The position numbers and the translations under genes are program-made. A DNA stretch of 7,962 bases from Candidatus Bathyarchaeum sp. (GTDB taxonomy: Archaea; Thermoproteota; Bathyarchaeia; Bathyarchaeales; Bathyarchaeaceae). The stretch covers positions 1 to 7,962 of the forward strand of contig PIXS01000129.1 in NCBI GenBank assembly GCA_003096255.1, written 5' to 3'. Under the pieces are notes generated by a model. It had not been told where the DNA came from. It was given only the letters and a program-made list of their open reading frames with translations, and searched no databases. Shown here one piece after another: positions 1-5,064 of this stretch (position 1 is the stretch's first letter; each line of letters begins with the position of its first letter).

Positions 1-2372
1 ACAAAGGATGGAGCCCACATGAGGCTGAATACACCATTCTCATCGGTTGTAACATAGGTTGAGTAATAGTCGCCATTAGGATCTCGTATTTTCAGAAATA
101 CTTCAACGCCTTCAACATCTTCAGGCTTTGCCTGCTGCATATAAGCGTATTCCATCCACTTGCTCATACTCGCATCAGAAACGCATGGAAGACCATTTGG
201 GAAGTTTGCTGCAACGTCATTACGGTTTGTGCCTACAGAAACGTCAATGACTGTACCTTCAATTATTACGCTATTTCCGTGTACTGTAACTTTTGGTGAG
301 GCTGCGACTGTAGTTGCACTTGGTCCTTTGCCCCAGGCGTATATCTGGTTGTCGTACGCATTCAGCGATAATAGAACATTATATGCACACGATGTGGATC
401 GAATATAGAAACCCACTTCGGACCACACTAGAGAGCCATCAGTGACGTTTACTGCACACATTTGTGCTCCAGGGAACATTGGTGGGTTATATTCGGCACC
501 AATGGGGAAGTATGCTACGTTGTTGGTTATACAGTCGCACTCGAAAACCCATAGCGGCCAAATATCATAGGGGCTTTCAGCTCCTGGTGCGCCAACGAGT
601 TTAGTTGTGTTAGTGTACCATCGTACGTTTCCGTCCTCATGTTCAAGACACCATATGTCTCCTCCATGGCCTCTGTAGAATGATGCGCCATCGGGTCCAG
701 GAGACCAGCGGAGGTTAAATTGGTCAAAGTAATGCGGTGCGCCACCGTTATCGCCTGTTAGTTCTGTTGACCATGCTTTCACACCTGTTCTTGTATCCCA
801 AGCTTCAACCATGAAGTTCTCCATGTTGGCGTTGATCCATAACCCGTCTTCTATACCCATTTCCGTTCTTGTGAATGGCAACATGGTTTCAGATTCTGCG
901 TATGTTATGTTTCTAGCCCACAATTGTTCTCCAGTGTTTTTATCCATGGCTCCTACAACTAGCCATCCGTTTGTTGTTCCTCCAAATCCTTGTCCGAAAG
1001 TGAAACCGCCCGTGAACACTACTTCATCGTTAGTTATTGAATTGATTGCGAATGATGGTCCTGTCCAGCCGCCTCCTGCAAGAAGCGAAGGATCGGTTAC
1101 GCCCTCAATCGTGGCGAAATCGAATACTGGTTCAGAGAACACTATTCCATTGGCAAAGTCGTATTCTCTGTCCTGTGTCAGACCCCATCCGAATCCTGGT
1201 TCGCCATTGGTTGTCATTCCGACACAGTCGGTCATGTCCCAACGGACTAGCTGTGTTTCACTACCGCTGGTGTCTTGGTAATAGCCAACCAAGTCTCGGT
1301 CATCGTCGATGACGAGTGTCATGCTCTGGCCGTTAATGATGCTTGCCATGTATTTGCCTGTGGTGGAATCGTCGATGTTGTATGTTGTTCCGGCAGTGTC
1401 AACTCCTGGGTGATCGCCTGTAGTTATGAGGTATGGGCCTACTGTTCCATAGTCGTTAAGGTTGTGCCATGTGGGCGCCCAGCCTACTCTTAATCGTTCT
1501 GTTGTGTCTTCTATTGTCCAGAGTGTTTCTCCGCTGAATAGGTCTGTTGCCACAATGCCGTTGTATGCTGCGCTCCGCATTGATGTTGTGTATAGAACAG
1601 AATACATTATGCCATCCAATATTATTGGTGCATATTGGGGTTGGTACTGTCTGGTGGTCCAGTAGTGTCCTGTAACTTGATCGTTACCTGCTTCGCCACC
1701 ACTTACGCCACCTGCGCCCCATGGTTTTGTCCAGAGAATGTGACCTGCATAAACTGAGTCAGTGTATGGGTTGAAGTTTCCGCCGTAGTAGTTTGAGCCA
1801 GTTTGTTCAAAAGTTATGCCGCTGAGACCCCACCATTCTCCCATGTGGGTGTACCAGTTTTCGGCATTCATTGCGTTGACTGGTGTTTCCCAATAGTTTT
1901 CTGGACCTGGGGGAGTTGGAAAGGTTTCTCGTCCTACTTGGTCTTCTTGTACTGTTAGTTTGAAAACTTCGCTTTGGCCAGCTAATTGTGTGTAGCCGCC
2001 TGATAGTGTTTGTTCTGGAGAGAACATTTGGAATTCCCAGATGCCGATTTGGTCAGGAGTTAGGTTAGTGAAGGTGCCTCCGGTGGTGTCGGTGTCAAAG
2101 GGTCCTAGTGTGGTGGTGTGTCCTGTAGGGTCGGTTACTTTGACTGTTAGGTTGTAGTATATTCCTGTGGTGAGGGTGGGTATGGCGTTGAACATGTTGA
2201 TTGTAACTTGCTGGTTGACGCCAACAGGGTTGGGGCTAACAAGGACTTTGCTGTATGTTGGGACTTGGGTTCCTGCTGGTGGCATGGGGCAGAAGGCAAT
2301 GGTTGCAAGAGTTGAGGTTGTTAGTAAAAGGGTAATTAGGATTGTGATTGTGATGGATATTTTGTTCCTCAT
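1..2372 (-). CDS. Secreted PQQ-like beta-propeller protein (3' end outside window)
   Basis: The frame is open for 790 residues from ATG 2372 to the left edge with no stop, so the C-terminus is missing. Residues 1-28 form a secretion signal: MRNK, then a hydrophobic stretch rich in I, L and T. Residues 38-145 look like an Ig-like beta-sandwich. From about 245 to 685 there are PQQ/BamB-like propeller blades, recognised by repeats such as ATDLFSGETLW (275-285), AMDKNTGEQLW (475-485), AWDTRTGVKAW (524-534) and AVNVTDGSLVW (640-650). From about 693 a second beta domain begins (KVTVHGNSVIIEGTVID), followed by SMSKWMEYAYMQ and DENGVFSLMW, which I recall from archaeal proteins of this kind. Several N-x-T sequons suggest N-glycosylation. 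The protein probably sits outside the membrane. Its ligand is not evident, and the blades alone do not show PQQ binding or enzymatic activity. AAGGAAAT upstream is a weak ribosome binding site; an ATG eight bases earlier meets a stop after three codons. Confidence 0.93.
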   Translation of the reverse strand, partial: MRNKISITITILITLLLTTSTLATIAFCPMPPAGTQVPTYSKVLVSPNPVGVNQQVTINMFNAIPTLTTGIYYNLTVKVTDPTGHTTTLGPFDTDTTGGTFTNLTPDQIGIWEFQMFSPEQTLSGGYTQLAGQSEVFKLTVQEDQVGRETFPTPPGPENYWETPVNAMNAENWYTHMGEWWGLSGITFEQTGSNYYGGNFNPYTDSVYAGHILWTKPWGAGGVSGGEAGNDQVTGHYWTTRQYQPQYAPIILDGIMYSVLYTTSMRSAAYNGIVATDLFSGETLWTIEDTTERLRVGWAPTWHNLNDYGTVGPYLITTGDHPGVDTAGTTYNIDDSTTGKYMASIINGQSMTLVIDDDRDLVGYYQDTSGSETQLVRWDMTDCVGMTTNGEPGFGWGLTQDREYDFANGIVFSEPVFDFATIEGVTDPSLLAGGGWTGPSFAINSITNDEVVFTGGFTFGQGFGGTTNGWLVVGAMDKNTGEQLWARNITYAESETMLPFTRTEMGIEDGLWINANMENFMVEAWDTRTGVKAWSTELTGDNGGAPHYFDQFNLRWSPGPDGASFYRGHGGDIWCLEHEDGNVRWYTNTTKLVGAPGAESPYDIWPLWVFECDCITNNVAYFPIGAEYNPPMFPGAQMCAVNVTDGSLVWSEVGFYIRSTSCAYNVLLSLNAYDNQIYAWGKGPSATTVAASPKVTVHGNSVIIEGTVIDVSVGTNRNDVAANFPNGLPCVSDASMSKWMEYAYMQQAKPEDVEGVEVFLKIRDPNGDYYSTYVTTDENGVFSLMWAPSF

Positions 2373-2482
2373 GTTTTCATTTCCTTTTTTGTTTTTAGTT
2401 CTTAGTTTTAGTCGAGTGGTGATTACTTTCAGCAGTACATTCAGTAGATTTTAGATTCAGTGAAAACTGTGTTCGTGCTTTT

Positions 2483-2498
2483 GAATGCGGATGCATTC
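2483..2498. repeat. Perfect 6-bp inverted repeat in the leader
   Basis: GAATGC and GCATTC flank the four bases GGAT. In the transcript of the beta-propeller gene this would form a six-pair hairpin with a tetraloop, about 110 bases before the start codon. It could equally be a protein binding site in DNA. No known RNA family is recognised. Confidence 0.4.
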
Positions 2499-2584
2499 TG
2501 AATTCCCCCAAAGCGTAGTCCCCCTTTTGTTGAGAATGACTGCAGTGGTAACCGTCACTCTTGGAGTATAGTTTCATGCGTTTT

Positions 2585-2593
2585 GTATATAAC
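2585..2593 (-). promoter_or_regulatory. Probable TATA box of the beta-propeller gene
   Basis: Read on the minus strand this is GTTATATAC, a good archaeal TATA-box match in an A-rich surrounding. A start site about 25 bases downstream would fall near 2562 and give an unusually long leader of about 190 bases before ATG 2372. No better TATA-like element is evident nearer the gene. The position is inferred from sequence only. Confidence 0.4.
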
Positions 2594-2720
2594 ATTTTGT
2601 TAGGTGTTGTTACGTTGTTGATGTAGTGGGGTTGTAGAACTAGGATTTGAAGCAGGTAGTGGATTAAGGACGTGGAATTCGTGTTACGGTGGTTGGTGGA
2701 GTTGTTGTGGTGCTGTTTTT

Positions 2721-2752
2721 CTGAAAAAATACTGTTTTCAGCAATCTGCTGC
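2721..2752 (-). terminator. Possible terminator of the small-gene unit
   Basis: On the minus strand, 23 bases past the long-form zinc-ribbon stop, there is a five-pair hairpin (CAGCA/TGCTG, loop GAT), followed by AAAACAGTA and a T6 run. Archaeal termination relies mainly on T-runs, so the T6 is the stronger element. The hairpin is short and this call is tentative. Confidence 0.3.
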
Positions 2753-2774
2753 TATTAGGCTCCTGCTATGTTTG

Positions 2775-2917
2775 TTAGGGTGTGTGGGTGATTATTTTTT
2801 TGCATTTTGGGCAGTGGATGTGGCGCATGGAAGACTCTGAGTCGTAGCCTGAGATTTTTGTGTCTTTTTTGGTAGTTTGTAGCCGCAGTGGGGGCAGGTG
2901 TAGGCTTTTTTGGGCAT
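2775..2917 (-). CDS. Small zinc-ribbon protein, read in two frames through a slippery A6G site
   Basis: ATG 2917 opens MPKKAYTCPHCGYKLPKK, carrying the first zinc knuckle (C8, C11). In this frame the protein then becomes a low-information S/T/Q/A-rich tail and stops at 2792 (41 residues). If reading moves back one base at AAAAAAG (2870-2864), it continues as DTKISGYDSESSMRHIHCPK, then CKK, and ends THTP at 2775. That gives 47 residues with a second knuckle (C36, C39), a complete CxxC-x24-CxxC zinc ribbon. The heptamer is in the exact phase A AAA AAG, the classic -1 frameshift site of bacterial dnaX. I see no strong downstream stem-loop. Alternatives are a one-base assembly error in the homopolymer or a real disabling mutation. 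The gene starts five bases after the preceding stop, so it probably shares a transcript with the ribbon-helix-helix gene. Its function (nucleic acid or protein binding) is inferred. Confidence 0.6.
2864..2870 (-). promoter_or_regulatory. Candidate -1 ribosomal slippery heptamer A AAA AAG
   Basis: In the reading frame of the zinc-ribbon gene the bases are CC A AAA AAG, so both tRNAs could re-pair after a one-base backward slip. The frame entered by this slip is the one that encodes the second CxxC knuckle. A shift of the opposite sign would not give it. Confidence 0.4.
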
Positions 2918-2922
2918 CTGTT

Positions 2923-3042
2923 TTAGCCTTCGTAGATTTGTGTGATTTTTTGTGCTTTGTTCTTTGGGATTTTGTGGTTTATTAGTTGTTTGTATAGGCG
3001 TTTTTGTTGTCTGCTTGTCCTGAGCTTGTCTAGAGCCTTCAT
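2923..3042 (-). CDS. Small basic protein, 39 residues, unknown
   Basis: The ATG at 3042 overlaps the TGA of the ribbon-helix-helix gene as ATGA, and AAAAGGAG lies just upstream with good spacing, so translational coupling is likely. The product begins MKALDKLRTSRQQKRLYKQL and ends KITQIYEG. It is strongly basic, with many K, R and Q, and is probably helical in two short segments around an NHKIPKN turn. No signal peptide, membrane span or metal motif is present. Its codons match the neighbouring zinc-ribbon gene, with C and A favoured at third positions. I do not recognise the family. Position between a DNA-binding regulator and a zinc ribbon, plus the charge, suggests nucleic acid binding, but that is inference. 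It is short enough that it needs homologues to be certain. Confidence 0.55.
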   Translation of the reverse strand: MKALDKLRTSRQQKRLYKQLINHKIPKNKAQKITQIYEG

Positions 3043-3221
3043 GGTTTTGGCTCCTTTTGGGGTGCGGTTTCGTTTAGTTCTATTAGTCTGGTTCTGATGG
3101 CTTCGGCAACAAACTCGGTTACGCTCCTATAACCCAAATCACTCCTACGACCAACCAACACCTTAACCTTAACATACAAACCAGACGGAACATTCACAGA
3201 ACAATAACCAACAACAGGCAA
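3039..3221 (-). CDS. Ribbon-helix-helix (CopG/MetJ-type) transcriptional regulator
   Basis: The 60-residue product fits the ribbon-helix-helix plan. A short strand (YCSVNVP, residues 6-12) would insert into the DNA major groove as a dimer, followed by helix 1 (about 13-26, LYVKVKVLVGRR). The turn DLGYRS leads to helix 2 (about 34-48, VTEFVAEAIRTRLIEL). The phrase GYRSVTEFVAEAIR closely matches the archaeal family signature. The start is TTG at 3221: AGGGGG lies eight bases upstream and an in-frame stop at 3230-3228 excludes longer versions apart from a CTG. The gene overlaps the next one by ATGA. Such proteins usually repress their own promoter, and a palindrome lies in the divergent region upstream. 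Oddly, codons 1-33 favour G and T while the rest favour A and C, as if the two halves had different histories. Confidence 0.77.
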   Translation of the reverse strand: MPVVGYCSVNVPSGLYVKVKVLVGRRSDLGYRSVTEFVAEAIRTRLIELNETAPQKEPKP

Positions 3222-3256
3222 CAGTTTTTACCCCCTGTTTTAGTGGGCATTTCCTG

Positions 3257-3264
3257 TTTATATT
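3257..3264. promoter_or_regulatory. TATA-like core in the divergent regulator promoter region
   Basis: TTTATATT reads as a TATA-like element in both directions (AATATAAA on the minus strand). On the minus side a start about 25 bases away would sit just at the AGGGGG of the ribbon-helix-helix gene, giving a very short leader. On the plus side a start near 3288 would give a leader of about 50 bases for the AbrB operon. It may serve one or both directions. Confidence 0.4.
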
Positions 3265-3295
3265 CTTTCCTTTTTTCATTCTTTCATTCCAATCC

Positions 3296-3309
3296 TTCAT
3301 AACTATGAA
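3296..3309. promoter_or_regulatory. 14-bp palindrome, candidate operator
   Basis: TTCATA-AC-TATGAA is a perfect six-base inverted repeat with a two-base centre. It is embedded in a 17-base-spaced direct repeat of AATCCTTCA (3291-3299 and 3308-3316). It lies about where the plus-strand transcript would start and between two DNA-binding protein genes that both belong to dimeric, commonly self-regulating families. Operator function is inferred. Confidence 0.4.
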
Positions 3310-3341
3310 TCCTTCAAAAAATAACGCAAGGATGCCTCACT

Positions 3342-3509
3342 ATGTCACACCAAATCATCCAAGTAAGCAAAATCACATCCAACAGACAAGTCACAATCCC
3401 AAAAGAAATCATGAAACGCCTCAAACTAAAGGGCGGAGACAAAATAGTCTGGATAGAACAAAACAACAACATAATAATCAAAAAAGGCAAAATAATTACT
3501 GAAAACTAA
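3342..3509 (+). CDS. AbrB/MazE/SpoVT-family DNA-binding protein
   Basis: The 55-residue protein is essentially one swapped-hairpin AbrB domain. ISKITSNRQVTIPKEIMKRL has the family's hallmark strand-IP-helix segment (K10, R15, Q16, V17, T18, IP), followed by LKGGDKIVWIEQNNNIIIKK for the second strand pair. ATG 3342 is preceded by AAGGA at eight bases, and an in-frame stop at 3306-3308 excludes longer forms from upstream. Family members act as dimeric DNA-binding regulators. In archaea they are often the antitoxin half of a toxin-antitoxin pair, usually with a PIN-domain toxin downstream. Here the next gene overlaps as TAATG but does not look like a PIN protein. Likely role: control of its own operon. 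The domain is intact, so this is not a remnant. Confidence 0.85.
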   Translation: MSHQIIQVSKITSNRQVTIPKEIMKRLKLKGGDKIVWIEQNNNIIIKKGKIITEN

Positions 3510-3685
3510 TGACAGCATTAGAAACCTTTCGCGAAACAGACGTTGAGATTCCGAGGATAAAACATGGAAAGAAGCAAACTATCGAGACATTAATCCGTGA
3601 GGAGGCTCAGTTATTCGTAGAATGCTTAAGAACCAAAAATAAAGAATGGAAACCAAGAAATGCCCTGTTGGTTGCTGCATATTGA
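3509..3685 (+). CDS. Unassigned 58-residue protein following AbrB
   Basis: The ATG at 3509 shares bases with the AbrB stop (TAATG), and its own TGA at 3683-3685 overlaps the glycosyltransferase ATG (TGATG). Both overlaps argue for a translated, coupled gene. The product begins MTALETFRETDVEIPRIKHG, has a probable amphipathic helix at about residues 21-45 (KKQTIETLIREEAQLFVECL) and ends RNALLVAAY. No membrane span, signal peptide or metal site is seen. It does not show the acidic residue pattern of a PIN nuclease. It could be a non-PIN partner of the AbrB protein, a small regulatory protein, or the surviving N-terminus of a longer gene cut off where the AT-rich glycosyltransferase begins. Homologue lengths would decide between these. 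I do not recognise the family. Confidence 0.55.
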   Translation: MTALETFRETDVEIPRIKHGKKQTIETLIREEAQLFVECLRTKNKEWKPRNALLVAAY

Positions 3686-4803
3686 TGAAAATACTTATTG
3701 TAGGAAATATAATAGACCCCCCTTTCAATGAAGGAAAAATTAATACCACACTAAACTGGGCAAAGGCATTATCACAGAAAAATGTTGATGTTCAATTGTT
3801 GAGCATAAGCTCAAATTATTCTGGTCATCACAAATTTTTCGGCGTCAATTTTGAATATTTGAAAACACAATATCCACGTTTCATTGCACACCCGCAGCTG
3901 TCAGAGGTTTGTATGCTCCAAAAAGCAGTAATTAATCGAGCCAAAAGTTTTGACATAGTGCACTACGCTTTTAATATGGATAACAATTTTTATTCGCTCC
4001 CAAGTTTATCTATTCTAAAGCTTAAAAATACGAAAATTATCAATTCGTATCATTTCGAACCGTTTGTTAAATTAAAATTTTTCAGAAACATACTCGTTAA
4101 TGCATTTACTGTTCCTTCAAAGAGAATGTTTAACCTAATTAAACAAAGGATTCCACAAAAAGTAAGAATAATCCCGCCTTGTATTGACACTACAATGTTC
4201 CAACCAAGAAATAAACTTCAAGCACGTGAAAAACTTGGTCTCTCAAAAGACGATTTCATAATTTTTACTGCAGGTCATTTTAAACGCGGACGAAGATTTA
4301 TCCCGTTTGTCGAAACTGTCGAAGAAATTAGAAAAAAAAGAAAAAACATACAATTATTGATCGGTTGGAGTGGATATGGAGATAAAGACAATATTCAGGA
4401 AACCATGACAATTTGCGAAAAGAAAAAATTTGTAAAAATTATTCCACCGACGGATTTAATCAATTATTATTATAACGCGGTTGATGTTTATGTTCTAACT
4501 GCTACATCTGATTATGTAATAGATATGCCTATGAGCACAATTGAGGCGCTATCATCGGGTGTTCCTGTGTTGTCTTTTAACATTAATTCTGTTTCTGAAA
4601 TTATTGAAAATGGGGTTAACGGATACCTAATTGAAGATGGAAACTTCAACGAAATGAAGAATATACTTGACCATTTGATTGAAAATAAACTATTGCTAAA
4701 AGAACTATCAAAAAACGCCAGAAACACGATTCTAAACAATTTCTCATATACTAAAGTCGGGAACCAACTAGAACGGCTATATGCTGAGTTGTTAGAAAAA
4801 TAG
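3685..4803 (+). CDS. GT4-type (group 1) glycosyltransferase
   Basis: The 372-residue protein has the two-Rossmann-domain plan of GT-B retaining glycosyltransferases. The N-terminal MKILIVGNIIDPPFNEGKIN is the acceptor-domain strand and glycine-rich loop. IIPPCIDTTMFQP (162-174) is the usual inter-domain hinge. FIIFTAGHFKRGRRF (191-205) is the strand opening the nucleotide-sugar domain. The segment around MPMSTIEALSSGVPVLSFNI (281-300) matches the donor-binding region, with E287 as the second Glu of the E-x7-E motif; the position eight residues earlier is I279, next to D280. No membrane span is present, so it is probably cytosolic or membrane-associated. Start 3685 is preferred over ATG 3646 because it overlaps the previous stop and gives the standard N-terminus. 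The gene is visibly richer in A and T than its neighbours. Sugar and acceptor cannot be read from sequence. Glycosylation of lipids or surface proteins is likely. Confidence 0.92.
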   Translation: MKILIVGNIIDPPFNEGKINTTLNWAKALSQKNVDVQLLSISSNYSGHHKFFGVNFEYLKTQYPRFIAHPQLSEVCMLQKAVINRAKSFDIVHYAFNMDNNFYSLPSLSILKLKNTKIINSYHFEPFVKLKFFRNILVNAFTVPSKRMFNLIKQRIPQKVRIIPPCIDTTMFQPRNKLQAREKLGLSKDDFIIFTAGHFKRGRRFIPFVETVEEIRKKRKNIQLLIGWSGYGDKDNIQETMTICEKKKFVKIIPPTDLINYYYNAVDVYVLTATSDYVIDMPMSTIEALSSGVPVLSFNINSVSEIIENGVNGYLIEDGNFNEMKNILDHLIENKLLLKELSKNARNTILNNFSYTKVGNQLERLYAELLEK

Positions 4804-4917
4804 ATGGAAAAGCAAAAAATAGAACCATGCCTAGAATTTCTACACTCAATTCAACGTGTGCGCAGTTAACACTATATCATCGAATACCAAAAATTACCAA
4901 ACTAAATTTGTCCTTTT

Positions 4918-4960
4918 TGTGTGCGCGCGTGCGTAGTGTGTGTGGGTTTGGGTTTGGGGG
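4918..4960 (+). repeat. Alternating TG/CG tract followed by G-rich GGGTTT run
   Basis: From 4918 to 4935 the sequence alternates pyrimidine and purine without a break (TGTGTGCGCGCGTGCGTA). It then changes phase and continues to 4944. GGG runs follow at 4944-4946, 4950-4952 and 4956-4960, separated by TTT. The first part is a typical Z-DNA-prone composition. The second offers three G-runs, enough for a two-layer but not a standard three-layer quadruplex. CpG-rich alternation stands out in this AT-rich region. Confidence 0.6.
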
Positions 4961-4974
4961 TTAAATTTTAACCC
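4958..4974. repeat. Perfect 8-bp inverted repeat GGGTTAAA-T-TTTAACCC
   Basis: The two 8-base arms are exact reverse complements around a single T. In RNA the loop would be too tight for full pairing, so a protein binding site or cruciform in DNA is more plausible than a strong terminator. It adjoins the G-rich run. Confidence 0.55.
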
Positions 4975-5064
4975 TTAGATGTTTCGTCATCTCACTCTAG
5001 ACCAACTTAGTAAATACCAAAATTCTGGTACTAGCTTTCTACTATGCTTGTTGATGTGTTGTTG

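Larger units (their letters stand above)
2373..2774. other. Non-coding region between the zinc-ribbon unit and the beta-propeller gene
   Basis: About 400 bases without a convincing gene. The segment nearest the zinc-ribbon stop has two small inverted repeats: CAGCA/TGCTG (2740-2752) and CTGAAAA/TTTTCAG (2721-2741), the latter holding a T6 run on the minus strand. Together they may end the upstream transcript. Then come the TATA-like element at 2585-2593 and the leader of the beta-propeller gene. The leader contains an imperfect inverted repeat GAATGAC/GTCACTC (2534-2560) and a perfect one, GAATGC/GCATTC around GGAT (2483-2498). A 66-codon open frame on the minus strand (2595-2395) has no ribosome binding site, no recognisable domain and an odd H/S/K-rich composition, so I do not call it a gene. 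Confidence 0.6.
4804..5064. other. Convergent intergenic region with unusual DNA-structure elements
   Basis: No gene is seen here. It separates the glycosyltransferase (plus) from the PKD protein (minus), so both transcripts should end in it. T5 at 4914-4918 could end the plus-strand transcript. On the other side TACCA/TGGTA (5015-5030) is a small inverted repeat with T-richness on the minus strand. Between them lie the alternating pyrimidine-purine tract, G-rich run and 8-bp inverted repeat described separately. Confidence 0.6.

Noticed and set aside
811..1312. Long open frames on the plus strand opposite the beta-propeller gene
   Set aside because: They are antisense to a clear protein-coding frame with recognisable domains, and their translations show no domain pattern.
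2395..2595. 66-codon open frame on the minus strand before the beta-propeller gene
   Set aside because: It begins inside the promoter region, has no ribosome binding site and no domain-like pattern, and overlaps the probable leader.
3305..3502. Plus-strand 65-codon frame rich in N, Q, H and K
   Set aside because: It overlaps the AbrB gene in another frame. The AbrB frame has a ribosome binding site and a complete domain, while this one is low in information.
3509..3685. Resemblance of the 58-residue protein (GKKQTIETLIREEAQLFVEC) to the helix C-D region of cytochrome P450
   Set aside because: The likeness covers one helix only. No heme-binding Cys motif or other P450 region is present, and the frame ends at 58 residues, so it is best treated as chance.
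4944..4960. Three-layer G-quadruplex
   Set aside because: Only three runs of three or more G's are present. A two-layer form remains possible but is weak evidence.
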